Below, in pieces: positions 38,596-46,741 of a stretch of 64,000 nt of DNA. The notes beneath the pieces were generated by a model. That model was given only the letters and a program-made list of their open reading frames with translations. It was not told the DNA's origin and searched no databases. How positions within the stretch are numbered: the first letter of the stretch is position 1; the number at the start of each line of letters is the position of its first letter. Source of the stretch: Campylobacter sp. RM16192 (lineage in GTDB: Bacteria; Campylobacterota; Campylobacteria; Campylobacterales; Campylobacteraceae); NCBI RefSeq assembly GCF_004803855.2, contig NZ_CP012552.1, positions 682,001 through 746,000 on the forward strand, given 5' to 3'. A program made the position numbers and the translations under genes.

Positions 38596-39105
38596 TTATA
38601 TTTTCTTTGATCTACTTAGATCCTCGGCCCACATACATCCCAAGCGGTCGCCTAGATCGCAAGCTTTTTGAAAGAGATTTTTTGCCGTTTTTAAACTGTC
38701 AGGCGTTTGTTTTTCAAGATGAAAAGAACCGACTACGGCACAAGAGTGAGCATCGTTAAGATCGCAAGCTTTTACTAATAGTTTCATTGCATTTTCTTTA
38801 TCAATCTTTGTTCCTTCTCCCATATCTTGCATTCCGCCAGCCATTGAGCAACTATGCTTTTGTCCTGCTTCGCAAGCCTGAAGATATAATGAAAATGCTT
38901 TACTGACATCTTTTTTAACGCTTTTGCCTGTATGATACATCAACGCTACTTGCTCGCAACCTGCAGCGTTTTTATTCATACAAGCTGTGTTAAATTTTTC
39001 AAATGCACTTGCATAATCGGCATTTTTGTATGCAGCTAAACCGTCTTCAAAATCACCTGCGAAAACACTTAAGGATAGCAGTGCAAATGCTAAAATTTTT
39101 TTCAT
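38596..39105 (-). CDS. Secreted Sel1-repeat, cysteine-rich protein (Hcp-like)
   Basis: A 169-residue exported protein: signal peptide MKKILAFALLSLSVFAG, then about four Sel1-like repeats, each with paired cysteines (AFEKFNTACMNKNAAGCEQVALMYHTGK, AFSLYLQACEAGQKHSCSMAGGM and so on). It is a paralogue of the protein at 17470-17991. Such proteins are periplasmic or secreted adaptors with disulfide-stabilised helices; the partner is unknown. RBS AAAGGA. A hairpin follows the stop. Confidence 0.86.
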   Translation of the reverse strand: MKKILAFALLSLSVFAGDFEDGLAAYKNADYASAFEKFNTACMNKNAAGCEQVALMYHTGKSVKKDVSKAFSLYLQACEAGQKHSCSMAGGMQDMGEGTKIDKENAMKLLVKACDLNDAHSCAVVGSFHLEKQTPDSLKTAKNLFQKACDLGDRLGCMWAEDLSRSKKI

Positions 39106-39182
39106 AAAAATCCTTTAAATTTAATAATATGCTATTTTAACATATTTTGTTACTATTGTGCTTAAAACGCATATTTGGGTAT

Positions 39183-39830
39183 TTATAAATTTTTATTGTT
39201 TAAGGCTTTTTCAAGATCTCTAAAATTTGGCATAATTGAAGCGATAAAATCATAAAAACTCTTTTTATGATGTGGATATATTAGATGCGTGAGCTCATGA
39301 AGCACTACATATTCGATTAATTCTATTGGTTTTTCTATCAAATTTAGATTTAGGTTTATATAGCCTTTGCGAGAGTTACAGCTACCCCATCTGGTTTGCA
39401 TATTTCTGATTACGATTCTGTTTATATCTTTACCAACGAATGGCCTAAATTTCTCTATCAGCCCATAAAAAATCTTTTTGGCCTCATCTTTTTTATACTT
39501 TTCGAGCCTTTTTAAGCTCGGAGTCCAAATTTCTTTATCAACTATTTTTATGTTTTTTATATTTTCATCAAATTTGAGCTTATAAGCCTTACCAAGTAAC
39601 CTAAATTCATCACTGTTTGGCAAATTTTCTAAAATTTTGGAGTGAGTTTTTTCTATCCACTCTGTATTTTTATTCAGTATTTCAAATGCCTGCTTTTGGG
39701 TGCAAAAATACGGTAATGAGAGCGAAATTTTACCTGTTTTTGAAATTTTAATGCGAATTGATTTTATTCTTTTAAAATTGAGCGTAACATCAAATTTATC
39801 AAATTTTATACAAGTCGTTTTGACTGCCAT
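39183..39830 (-). CDS. YgjP/SprT-like zinc metallopeptidase (M48 family, DUF45)
   Basis: A 215-residue cytosolic protein with the zinc motif HELTHL (VVLHELTHLIYPHHKKSF) and the preceding TRWGSCNSRKGYINLNLNL typical of the YgjP metallohydrolase family. The distant third ligand would be the His in HHKKSF. The biological substrate is unknown; the family often neighbours restriction-modification genes, which is not the case here. The start overlaps the end of the MATE gene by 25 bases. Confidence 0.88.
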   Translation of the reverse strand: MAVKTTCIKFDKFDVTLNFKRIKSIRIKISKTGKISLSLPYFCTQKQAFEILNKNTEWIEKTHSKILENLPNSDEFRLLGKAYKLKFDENIKNIKIVDKEIWTPSLKRLEKYKKDEAKKIFYGLIEKFRPFVGKDINRIVIRNMQTRWGSCNSRKGYINLNLNLIEKPIELIEYVVLHELTHLIYPHHKKSFYDFIASIMPNFRDLEKALNNKNL

Positions 39831-41125
39831 TTTCTACTCTTCCATCGCCATGTATTTACAAGTCCTCTTAGCCACTCATCGGCTACAAACCCTATCCAGA
39901 CTCCTATTATGCCCATATTTTGCATGATTCCTAAATAGTATCCAAGTGGCAAACTAACACCCCACATAAATATAGCTCCCGTGATTAGTGGAAATTTCGC
40001 ATCTCCGCTTGCCCTAAGAGCATTTACTATCACTATATTAAAAGTTCGTCCTGTTTCAAGAATTATCGATAGTGTAAATAGCGGAAGCATTATCTGTTTT
40101 AGCTCGTCTGTTAAATTTAGCCTGTTCATAATCTCATCTTTTGCAAAATATGTTATTAAAACAACGGCTAAGGTTGCTATAAAACCAAGTTTTAAAGCCC
40201 TAAAAGCCCTTATATAAGCCTCTTCAAATCTCATTGCGCCTACTAAATGTCCGACGATAACCTCGTTTGCTACGCTAATGCTGGCTCCGCATAGAAGTAT
40301 TAGTAGAGTTATTTGAAAGTATATTGTTTGCACGTTTAGACTAGCCTCTCCCATGCTTGCTACAAAGCCAAATGCGACCATATATTGCGCCATCCATAAT
40401 AGATTTTCGCCAGCACTTGGAACCCCGATAGATAGAATTTTGCGCAGGATATTAAATGGCAATGTTAGAAGCATTTTTATATAAATTCTTACCTTTGCTA
40501 TTTTGATTAAAATTATAAATAGCACGACAACGCCTGCTAGTCGGCCCATGAGCGTAGAAATTCCTACTCCGTAAAGACCGTAGTTTGGTAGTCCAAACCA
40601 GCCAAATAGCGCAATAGCGTTTCCAATAAGCGTAATAATGTTCATTAGTAACGATACAAACATAACCGCTGTTGCGAAATTATACACTCTTAAAACAGCC
40701 GCCAGCACCATACCCATTCCGTCGATAAATAGTGCAAAACCTAAAATATGTAGGTAGCTGTAGCTCTCATCGAGTAAATTTTCAGGCACTCTTAATATTT
40801 CAAGCACCAAGTATCCCTGAAAATATAAAAATGTAGCCGCAACTATCCCAAAAATCGTATTAAATGTAATGCTTGCATGCACTATTCTTGTAGCTAAATT
40901 TTTATTCTTTGCGCCCAAGGCTTGAGCTGCTACTACAGAGCAACCAACGCTTAAAAAGCTAAATATGGTCATGAAAAGATCCATGACTTGATTTCCTGCA
41001 CCCATCGCACCCACTAGATGAATGCTTACTTTTGTAACCATATATGTATTTATAATAAGTGTTACAAAATGTAAAAACATATCTAAAAATATGGGAAGTG
41101 CGAGCTTTCTAAGCGACAGGTTCAT
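39806..41125 (-). CDS. MATE family multidrug/metabolite exporter
   Basis: A 439-residue inner-membrane transporter with 12 predicted helices in two halves of similar layout (GAMGAGNQVMDLFMTIFSFLSVGCSVVAAQALGAKN in the first, the matching CGASISVANEVIVGHLVGA in the second). It is a NorM/DinF-type Na+ or H+ antiporter; substrate unknown. AAAGGTGA precedes the ATG. Transcribed ahead of the YgjP gene with a 25-base overlap. Confidence 0.91.
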   Translation of the reverse strand: MNLSLRKLALPIFLDMFLHFVTLIINTYMVTKVSIHLVGAMGAGNQVMDLFMTIFSFLSVGCSVVAAQALGAKNKNLATRIVHASITFNTIFGIVAATFLYFQGYLVLEILRVPENLLDESYSYLHILGFALFIDGMGMVLAAVLRVYNFATAVMFVSLLMNIITLIGNAIALFGWFGLPNYGLYGVGISTLMGRLAGVVVLFIILIKIAKVRIYIKMLLTLPFNILRKILSIGVPSAGENLLWMAQYMVAFGFVASMGEASLNVQTIYFQITLLILLCGASISVANEVIVGHLVGAMRFEEAYIRAFRALKLGFIATLAVVLITYFAKDEIMNRLNLTDELKQIMLPLFTLSIILETGRTFNIVIVNALRASGDAKFPLITGAIFMWGVSLPLGYYLGIMQNMGIIGVWIGFVADEWLRGLVNTWRWKSRKWQSKRLV

Positions 41126-41339
41126 AAATTTTTCACCTTTAATATATCAATGCAAGATTTCTAAAAATAACTGTTGATTATATCAGAATATAAATTTAAT
41201 AGAATTTATATTTCACAAATTTAAGACAAAAGCCTTGCTTATAGCCTTTTTTAAATATCTTATAACAATAGCTAGTATAATTTTCTTATTAGTTTACTTA
41301 AGTATAATTTTTAAAATTTTCAACTTAATGGATGTAAAA

Positions 41340-42653
41340 ATGGAAAAGAAAAGTTTCACCTCTCGCTGGGCTTTCATCATAGCCTGCGTCGGATCTGCTG
41401 TAGGTATGGCCAATGTATGGGGGTTCCCTTATAAGGTCGGCACAAATGGCGGTGGAGCGTTTTTGCTCATATATCTATTCTTTGTTGCCATATTTTCTTA
41501 TGTCGGTCTTTCTGCTGAGTATGCTATAGGAAGACGCGCAAAAACCGGTACTCTAGGCTCTTATGAATTTGCCTTTAACACTCGCGGGCTTGGTAAGATT
41601 GGAAAGATCGTAGGCTGGATACCGCTTGCAGGATCCATGTGTATAGCCATAGGTTATGCCGTAATCATCGCTTATGTTTTAAAAGCACTGTTTCAAGCCG
41701 TAACAGGCTCTTTGATGAGTGTCGATACAAATACTTGGTTTGAATCCTTTGCGTTAAGTAGCTATTCGGTTATCCCGTTTCACTTCATAGTTGTTGCAGG
41801 CACGCTTTTTACCTTATTTTTTGGAGCCAAAAGTATAGAAAAAACAAACAAGATTATGATGCCTCTATTTTTTATCCTATTTTTTATTTTGGCGATTAGA
41901 GTAGCTATGTTTGACGGTGCTTTTGAGGGGTATAAATTTATATTTAAAGGCGATTGGGCTAAGCTAGGCGATCCTATGGTTTGGGTTGCAGCGATGGGAC
42001 AAGCATTTTTCTCGCTTTCTATTACGGGTTCTGGAATGATAGTTTATGGCGCTTATCTTTCTAAACAAGAGGATGTTGTAGATTCTGCTAAAAAGACGGC
42101 TATTTTTGATACTATCGCCGCACTTGTTGCAGCGCTTGTGATGATACCTGCTGTTTTTGCTTACAAAATGGATCCTGCGGCAGGACCTGGATTACTTTTT
42201 GTGACACTTCCTAAAATTTTACAAGATATGCCTGGCGGACAAATTTTTGCAATTATTTTATTTACTGCTGTAATTTTTGGAGGTATCAGCTCTCTTCAAA
42301 ATATGTTTGAAGCGGTAGCGGAGTCCATAATACACAAATTTCCTAGCATAAAACGCGCTCCTATGCTAATAGCTCTTTGTGTTATATGTTTTGGAATAGG
42401 CGTAAATATGGAGGCTATATCAAGCTGGGGGCCTTGGATGGATTTTGTCTCTATCTACATTATCCCAATTGGAGCGGTTATCGGAGCTGTATCTTGGTTT
42501 TGGGTAATAAAAAAAGATGAGATTATGGATGAGATAAACATGGGCGCAGCTAGGAAGCAGTGCGATCTTTGGTATAACATAGGTAGATATGTTTATGTGC
42601 CGATGGCTCTTACACTTTGTATAATTGCGCTTAGTAAGCAAATTTCATTTTAA
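41340..42653 (+). CDS. SNF (NSS) family Na+-dependent transporter 1
   Basis: A 437-residue Na+-coupled amino-acid symporter, LeuT-like, with 11 or so helices. The family N-terminus (MEKKSFTSRWAFIIACVGSAVGMANVWGFPYKVGTNGGGAFL) decides the start at 41340; an open extension to 41235 adds 35 residues, mostly a hydrophobic run, that the family lacks. A GGA sits seven bases before the ATG. The substrate is probably an amino acid but undetermined. A second, diverged SNF transporter is at 53304. It lies 12 bases before the ABC-F gene. Confidence 0.9.
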   Translation: MEKKSFTSRWAFIIACVGSAVGMANVWGFPYKVGTNGGGAFLLIYLFFVAIFSYVGLSAEYAIGRRAKTGTLGSYEFAFNTRGLGKIGKIVGWIPLAGSMCIAIGYAVIIAYVLKALFQAVTGSLMSVDTNTWFESFALSSYSVIPFHFIVVAGTLFTLFFGAKSIEKTNKIMMPLFFILFFILAIRVAMFDGAFEGYKFIFKGDWAKLGDPMVWVAAMGQAFFSLSITGSGMIVYGAYLSKQEDVVDSAKKTAIFDTIAALVAALVMIPAVFAYKMDPAAGPGLLFVTLPKILQDMPGGQIFAIILFTAVIFGGISSLQNMFEAVAESIIHKFPSIKRAPMLIALCVICFGIGVNMEAISSWGPWMDFVSIYIIPIGAVIGAVSWFWVIKKDEIMDEINMGAARKQCDLWYNIGRYVYVPMALTLCIIALSKQISF

Positions 42654-42665
42654 TCAAGGCTTTTT

Positions 42666-44603
42666 GTGGCGTTAGTTGATCTAATAGATGTAAGTAAAAA
42701 ATTTGGTCCAAACGAGATATTAAATCAAGTAAATTTTAGCGTAAATGAGCGCGAGATAATCGCTATCATAGGTAAAAACGGAAGCGGAAAAAGTACGCTA
42801 ATGAAGCTTGTAGCAGGAACTTATGAGCCTGATGTTGGTAGGCGCATAGTGCAAAACGGCATAAAGGTTGAGATGCTCGCGCAAAATCCAAATTTCAGCG
42901 AAGGCGCAAGCGTAAAAGAGACGCTAAATTTGGAGCTTAAAGAGATATTTGACGCTAGAGACGAGTACGCCGCAGTCCTTGAAAAACTCGCAAATGATCC
43001 AAATGATAAAGAGCTTCACGCTAGACAAGATGAGCTCATAAAATTTATCGAGGCAAAAGACGGCTGGCAGATCGAGCGAAAGATCGAGCAGGTTTTGATC
43101 GAATTTAAGTTAAAAGAGTATGAGGATAGGGCGGTTTCTAGCCTTAGCGGTGGCGAAATTCGCCGTGTGGCACTCGGTGCGCTCATACTTAAAAAGCCCG
43201 ATGTGCTCTTGCTTGATGAACCGACAAACCACCTTGATGTCTATATGGTGCGCTTTCTTGAAGAGATGCTTAAAAGCTCGAAGCAAACTATCGTATTTAT
43301 AAGCCACGATCGCTATTTTATCGATGCTTTGGCGACCAGAAGCGTTGAAGTTGAGGAGGGTAAGCTTCGTAGTTTTGAGGGCGGATATGCTAACTATCTA
43401 GCCAAAAAAGAGGAAATTTTACTCTCTTTGGCCAAATCTCACGAGACCTTGCTAAAACAGCTTAAAAGCGAAGAGGAGTGGTTAAGGCGAGGTGTCAAAG
43501 CAAGGCTAAAGCGCAACGAAGGGCGCAAAGAGCGCGTAATGCAGATGCGTGAGGAGGCTAAGAAAAATCCGGGCGTCATACGAAGAGTAAGACTTGAGCT
43601 TGAGCGAGCGAGTAAAAATTTCAACCAAGCTCACTCGACAAACCGCAAGAAAATGCTGTTTGAGATTAAAAATTTAGGTAAAAGTGTTGGCGATAAGGTG
43701 CTGTTTGAGAAATTTGACGCTAGGGTTTTGCAAGGCGAGCGCATAGCTATAGTCGGACGAAACGGAAGTGGCAAGAGCACCTTGCTTAAAATTTTGCTTG
43801 GACTAGAAAAGCAAAGCGTGGGTGAGATAAAAAGAGGCGATGTAAGGATAGGCTATTTTGATCAATCAAGAAGCGCTTTAAGCGATGAAAAGAGCCTGAT
43901 TGAAGTCTTTTGCCCAAACGGCGGCGATAGAGTGCAGGTGCGCGGTAGAAATATGCATGTTTACGGCTATCTTAAAAATTTTTTATTTCCAAAGGAGTTT
44001 TTGGATAAGCCTATCGGCGTGCTAAGCGGTGGCGAGAAAAACCGCGTCGCGTTAGCGCTACTTTTTACAGGCGAATACGATGTGCTCGTGCTTGATGAGC
44101 CGACAAACGACCTTGATATAGCTACTATAAATATCTTAGAAGACTACTTGCAAAGCTTTGAAGGTGCTATCTTGCTGGTTAGTCACGATAGGTATTTTGT
44201 GGATAAAATTTCATCCAAACTTTGGGCTTTTGAGGGCACTAAAATCGAAGTGGTGCATCAAGAATACAGCGTCTATCTTGAACTTGAAGACGAGCTTAAC
44301 GAGCTTAATAAATTTGAAGCTCAGATGAGTGCGGATAACGAAAATTCAGCCGAAAAACAAAAGAGTAAAAGCAAAAAACTAAGCTATAAAGAAAATCAAA
44401 TTTTACAAAATCACCCGGATAAAATCGCTGCTTTAGAAGCTCAAATTTCAAAGCTAAACGAAGGGCTTAGCGATCCAAATGTCTATCAAAAGATAGGACT
44501 AACAAAGCTTTATGAAGAGCTTGAAGCGGCTAAAAAAGAGCTTGAAATTTTAGAAGAAGAGTATTTTGAAGTTTTAGAAATCGCTGAAAATTTGGATAGT
44601 TAA
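42666..44603 (+). CDS. ABC-F ATPase, Uup-like
   Basis: A 645-residue soluble protein with two ABC ATPase domains: Walker A GKNGSGKST (~36) with signature LSGGE, and GRNGSGKST (~364) with LSGGEKNRVALA. They are joined by a charged linker (~235-330). A C-terminal coiled coil (~560-645; ALEAQISKLNEGL..LEEEYFEVLE) points to Uup, which acts at ribosomes or on branched DNA. No membrane domain. The start is GTG at 42666. Not an antibiotic-resistance ABC-F by any motif I can see. Confidence 0.92.
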   Translation: MALVDLIDVSKKFGPNEILNQVNFSVNEREIIAIIGKNGSGKSTLMKLVAGTYEPDVGRRIVQNGIKVEMLAQNPNFSEGASVKETLNLELKEIFDARDEYAAVLEKLANDPNDKELHARQDELIKFIEAKDGWQIERKIEQVLIEFKLKEYEDRAVSSLSGGEIRRVALGALILKKPDVLLLDEPTNHLDVYMVRFLEEMLKSSKQTIVFISHDRYFIDALATRSVEVEEGKLRSFEGGYANYLAKKEEILLSLAKSHETLLKQLKSEEEWLRRGVKARLKRNEGRKERVMQMREEAKKNPGVIRRVRLELERASKNFNQAHSTNRKKMLFEIKNLGKSVGDKVLFEKFDARVLQGERIAIVGRNGSGKSTLLKILLGLEKQSVGEIKRGDVRIGYFDQSRSALSDEKSLIEVFCPNGGDRVQVRGRNMHVYGYLKNFLFPKEFLDKPIGVLSGGEKNRVALALLFTGEYDVLVLDEPTNDLDIATINILEDYLQSFEGAILLVSHDRYFVDKISSKLWAFEGTKIEVVHQEYSVYLELEDELNELNKFEAQMSADNENSAEKQKSKSKKLSYKENQILQNHPDKIAALEAQISKLNEGLSDPNVYQKIGLTKLYEELEAAKKELEILEEEYFEVLEIAENLDS

Positions 44604-44606
44604 AAA

Positions 44607-44628
44607 AGGAGCGCTTAGCTTCGCTCCT
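44607..44628 (-). terminator. Terminator for the minus-strand gene at 44638
   Basis: Stem AGGAGCG / CGCTCCT with an 8-base loop; read on the minus strand it is followed by TTTTTT, a classical Rho-independent terminator. It lies just beyond the stop of the small Cys protein and may also slow plus-strand transcripts from the ABC-F gene. Confidence 0.8.
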
Positions 44629-44637
44629 AAATTTAAA

Positions 44638-45009
44638 TTAGCAAGAAGGTACGTTGCCACTATCTTTTGCATAGTGGATCACAAAGTCGCAGATGTCAGG
44701 TTGAAATTTCTTAAACTGAGGACCTTTTAAGAAGTCTGCTGCGCCTGGATATTTTTTAGAATATTCATCTATAAATCCTGCACCTTCGTTTGAGCAAAGA
44801 TTTTTCCACTCTGCCATAGTATGCTGAGCTGCGAACGCATCACCTTTTATGCCGGTAGCGTCTTTCATAAATTTAAGATATAGTTTTTGTCCGCGTGCGT
44901 GATCGGCTGAAGCGCTACTTACTGTTAAGCTTAGACCAACTAGTGCAGCAAATGATATAGATGCAAACTTTGTCAACATTGAAGCTGATGCTTTTTTGTT
45001 TAAGAACAT
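44638..45009 (-). CDS. Small secreted cysteine-containing protein, cytochrome-c-like without haem motif
   Basis: A 123-residue exported protein: basic N-region (MFLNKKASASMLTK), hydrophobic core FASISFAALVGLSL and probable cleavage after SASA. The mature part (DHARGQKLYLKFMKD...) recalls small sulfur-associated proteins of Campylobacterota that pipelines label cytochrome c, but no CxxCH is present, so haem c attachment is not expected. Three mature cysteines remain, one of them the C-terminal residue (DSGNVPSC). It is divergent from the Tat-SQR gene and shares its intergenic regulatory region. Function unknown; a soluble thiol/persulfide carrier is one guess. RBS AAGGAGA. Confidence 0.8.
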   Translation of the reverse strand: MFLNKKASASMLTKFASISFAALVGLSLTVSSASADHARGQKLYLKFMKDATGIKGDAFAAQHTMAEWKNLCSNEGAGFIDEYSKKYPGAADFLKGPQFKKFQPDICDFVIHYAKDSGNVPSC

Positions 45010-45096
45010 ATTTTCTCCTTAAATATATTTTAGTTGTTTATGCTAAGATAAAAACTTAAATTTTTGAGTATGAAATCATATCTTATATTCTGTAAA

Positions 45097-45121
45097 TAAT
45101 ATGTGATATAGTCACATATTA
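45097..45121. promoter_or_regulatory. Palindromic operator-like site between the divergent sulfur genes
   Basis: Perfect 10-bp arms TAATATGTGA / TCACATATTA around TATAG, midway between the divergent starts at 45009 and 45229. A further half-site copy, TCACATAAT, follows at 45128-45136, 16 bases from the first. It resembles TGTGA-N6-TCACA (CRP/FNR class) but the spacer is five, not six. The regulator is unknown. Confidence 0.55.
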
Positions 45122-45228
45122 ATCAAATCACATAATGATACAATTTTACACTTTCTTAAAATATTAGTGTAATCTAAAATTTTAAAAGATAAGAATTTAC
45201 AATAAATATTGACTCAAAGGAGCGCTTT

Positions 45229-46698
45229 ATGGACTCAAACAAGATTATTGATGAGGTTCTTGAAGAAATTGAGAAAGAGGGTCATAAGATAAGTCGTCGT
45301 GATGCGATGAAACTTATAGCGATGTCCCCTATAGCTGCTGGTGTGTTTGCAAATACGGTAGCCCCTATTAATGCCGAAGCTTCTTCTTCTGCAACAGGTA
45401 AAATCGTAATAGTTGGAGGTGGATTGTCAGGAATTGCTACGGCTGCAAAGCTTTGCAAAAAGCTAAAGAATCCAGACGTAACTATTATAGAGCCTAATCC
45501 TATTTCGGTATCTTATCAGGCTGGACAGACTCTTATTTCCGCAGGTGTTTATAAGAAAGAAGACATTATATATCAGACAAAAGATTATATACCAAAAGAC
45601 GCTAAGTGGATACAAAAAGCTGCTAAAAATTTTGATCCAGATAACAACAAAGTAATTTTAGAGGATGGTAGTGAAGTTTCATACGACTATCTTGTTGTGG
45701 CTATGGGTGTTACTCTTAATTATGGTGCTATTGAAGGATTGGAAGGCGAGATAACAACTCTGGGCAATAGCGATGTTGTTCGCAAAAAAATAGGTAAAAA
45801 TGGTGTATATTCTCTTTATTTTGCAGATGGTTCTGTGGATACTTACGAAGGAATCCAGGATATCATAAAAAAAGCTAAAGAAATCAAAGGAGACGAGAAG
45901 CTACAGCTTATATTTACAGACTCTCCTACAGCCATTAAATGCGGTGGCGCTCCTAAAAAAATAATGTATATCGCTCACGATCTAATCAAAAAAGCTGGAG
46001 TTAGAGATAAGGTAGAGATGCTATTTTATACAAATAGCGATAAATTATTTAGTGTTCCAGAGTATGCTCAAGCGATTGAAAAACAGTACAAAGAGCGTGA
46101 TTTTAAATGGGAATTTAAAACAAGACTTGTGTCAGTTGATGTAGAAAATAGAGTCGCAACTCTTGAGAAGACATGGATGGAAAAAGGCGAGTGGGATAAA
46201 GATTTAGAAGAGTATGAGATGATCAAAAAAAGTGAGAGAATCACTAAGAAATTTCATTTCCTACATATAGTACCGCCTCAAAAAGCTCCTGATGCTGTAG
46301 GCAAATCTCCACTAGGTTCACCTGCTAGTTGGGTTCCTGCGCATAAAGAGACGCTTCAACATATAAAATATCCAAATGTATTTGCGATAGGAGATTGCGC
46401 TGCGGTTCCTCTAGGAAAGACAGGCGGAAGCGCTAGAAAACAATATCACGTTGTTGTTGATAATTTAATAGCCGTAATGGAGAAAAAAGATAAACTTCCT
46501 GCAGCTTATGACGGATATACTGTTTGCCCATTTATAACAAGCATAGGCACTGTTATGTTTGCGGAATTTGATTGGTCTGGTAAGCCTGCACCTTCATTCC
46601 CGCTTGATCCTACGCAGGAACGTTGGTTAATGTGGCTACTTAAAGTTTACCTAATGAAACCAATGATATATCACGGAATGCTTCCGGGAAGAATTTAA
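45229..46698 (+). CDS. Sulfide:quinone oxidoreductase (SQOR/type II-like) with Tat signal
   Basis: A 489-residue FAD enzyme. A twin-arginine motif SRRDAMK (22-28) and hydrophobic stretch (29-45) ending NAEA indicate Tat export. The Rossmann motif VGGGLSG (62-68) is followed by features of the SQOR (type II SQR) group: Cys238 in AIKCGGAPKKIMY, FAIGDCA (381-391), Cys433 in YDGYTVCPF and a C-terminal amphipathic anchor (LMWLLKVYLMKPMIYHGML). Cys238 and Cys433 would be the catalytic disulfide pair. It likely oxidises sulfide to persulfide on the periplasmic membrane face and reduces quinone. RBS AAAGGAG. The rhodanese lipoprotein gene follows 43 bases later. Confidence 0.85.
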   Translation: MDSNKIIDEVLEEIEKEGHKISRRDAMKLIAMSPIAAGVFANTVAPINAEASSSATGKIVIVGGGLSGIATAAKLCKKLKNPDVTIIEPNPISVSYQAGQTLISAGVYKKEDIIYQTKDYIPKDAKWIQKAAKNFDPDNNKVILEDGSEVSYDYLVVAMGVTLNYGAIEGLEGEITTLGNSDVVRKKIGKNGVYSLYFADGSVDTYEGIQDIIKKAKEIKGDEKLQLIFTDSPTAIKCGGAPKKIMYIAHDLIKKAGVRDKVEMLFYTNSDKLFSVPEYAQAIEKQYKERDFKWEFKTRLVSVDVENRVATLEKTWMEKGEWDKDLEEYEMIKKSERITKKFHFLHIVPPQKAPDAVGKSPLGSPASWVPAHKETLQHIKYPNVFAIGDCAAVPLGKTGGSARKQYHVVVDNLIAVMEKKDKLPAAYDGYTVCPFITSIGTVMFAEFDWSGKPAPSFPLDPTQERWLMWLLKVYLMKPMIYHGMLPGRI

Positions 46699-46741
46699 AT
46701 AAATTAAAATATAAAAATATTATTTTGAAAAAGGAGAATAT

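Noticed and set aside
41235-41339. N-terminal extension of SNF transporter 1 (35 residues, one hydrophobic run)
   Set aside because: The family N-terminus begins at 41340 and there is no RBS before 41235; chance open frame in AT-rich DNA.
44638-45009. Annotation as cytochrome c
   Set aside because: No CxxCH in the translated protein; kept as a haem-less secreted protein.
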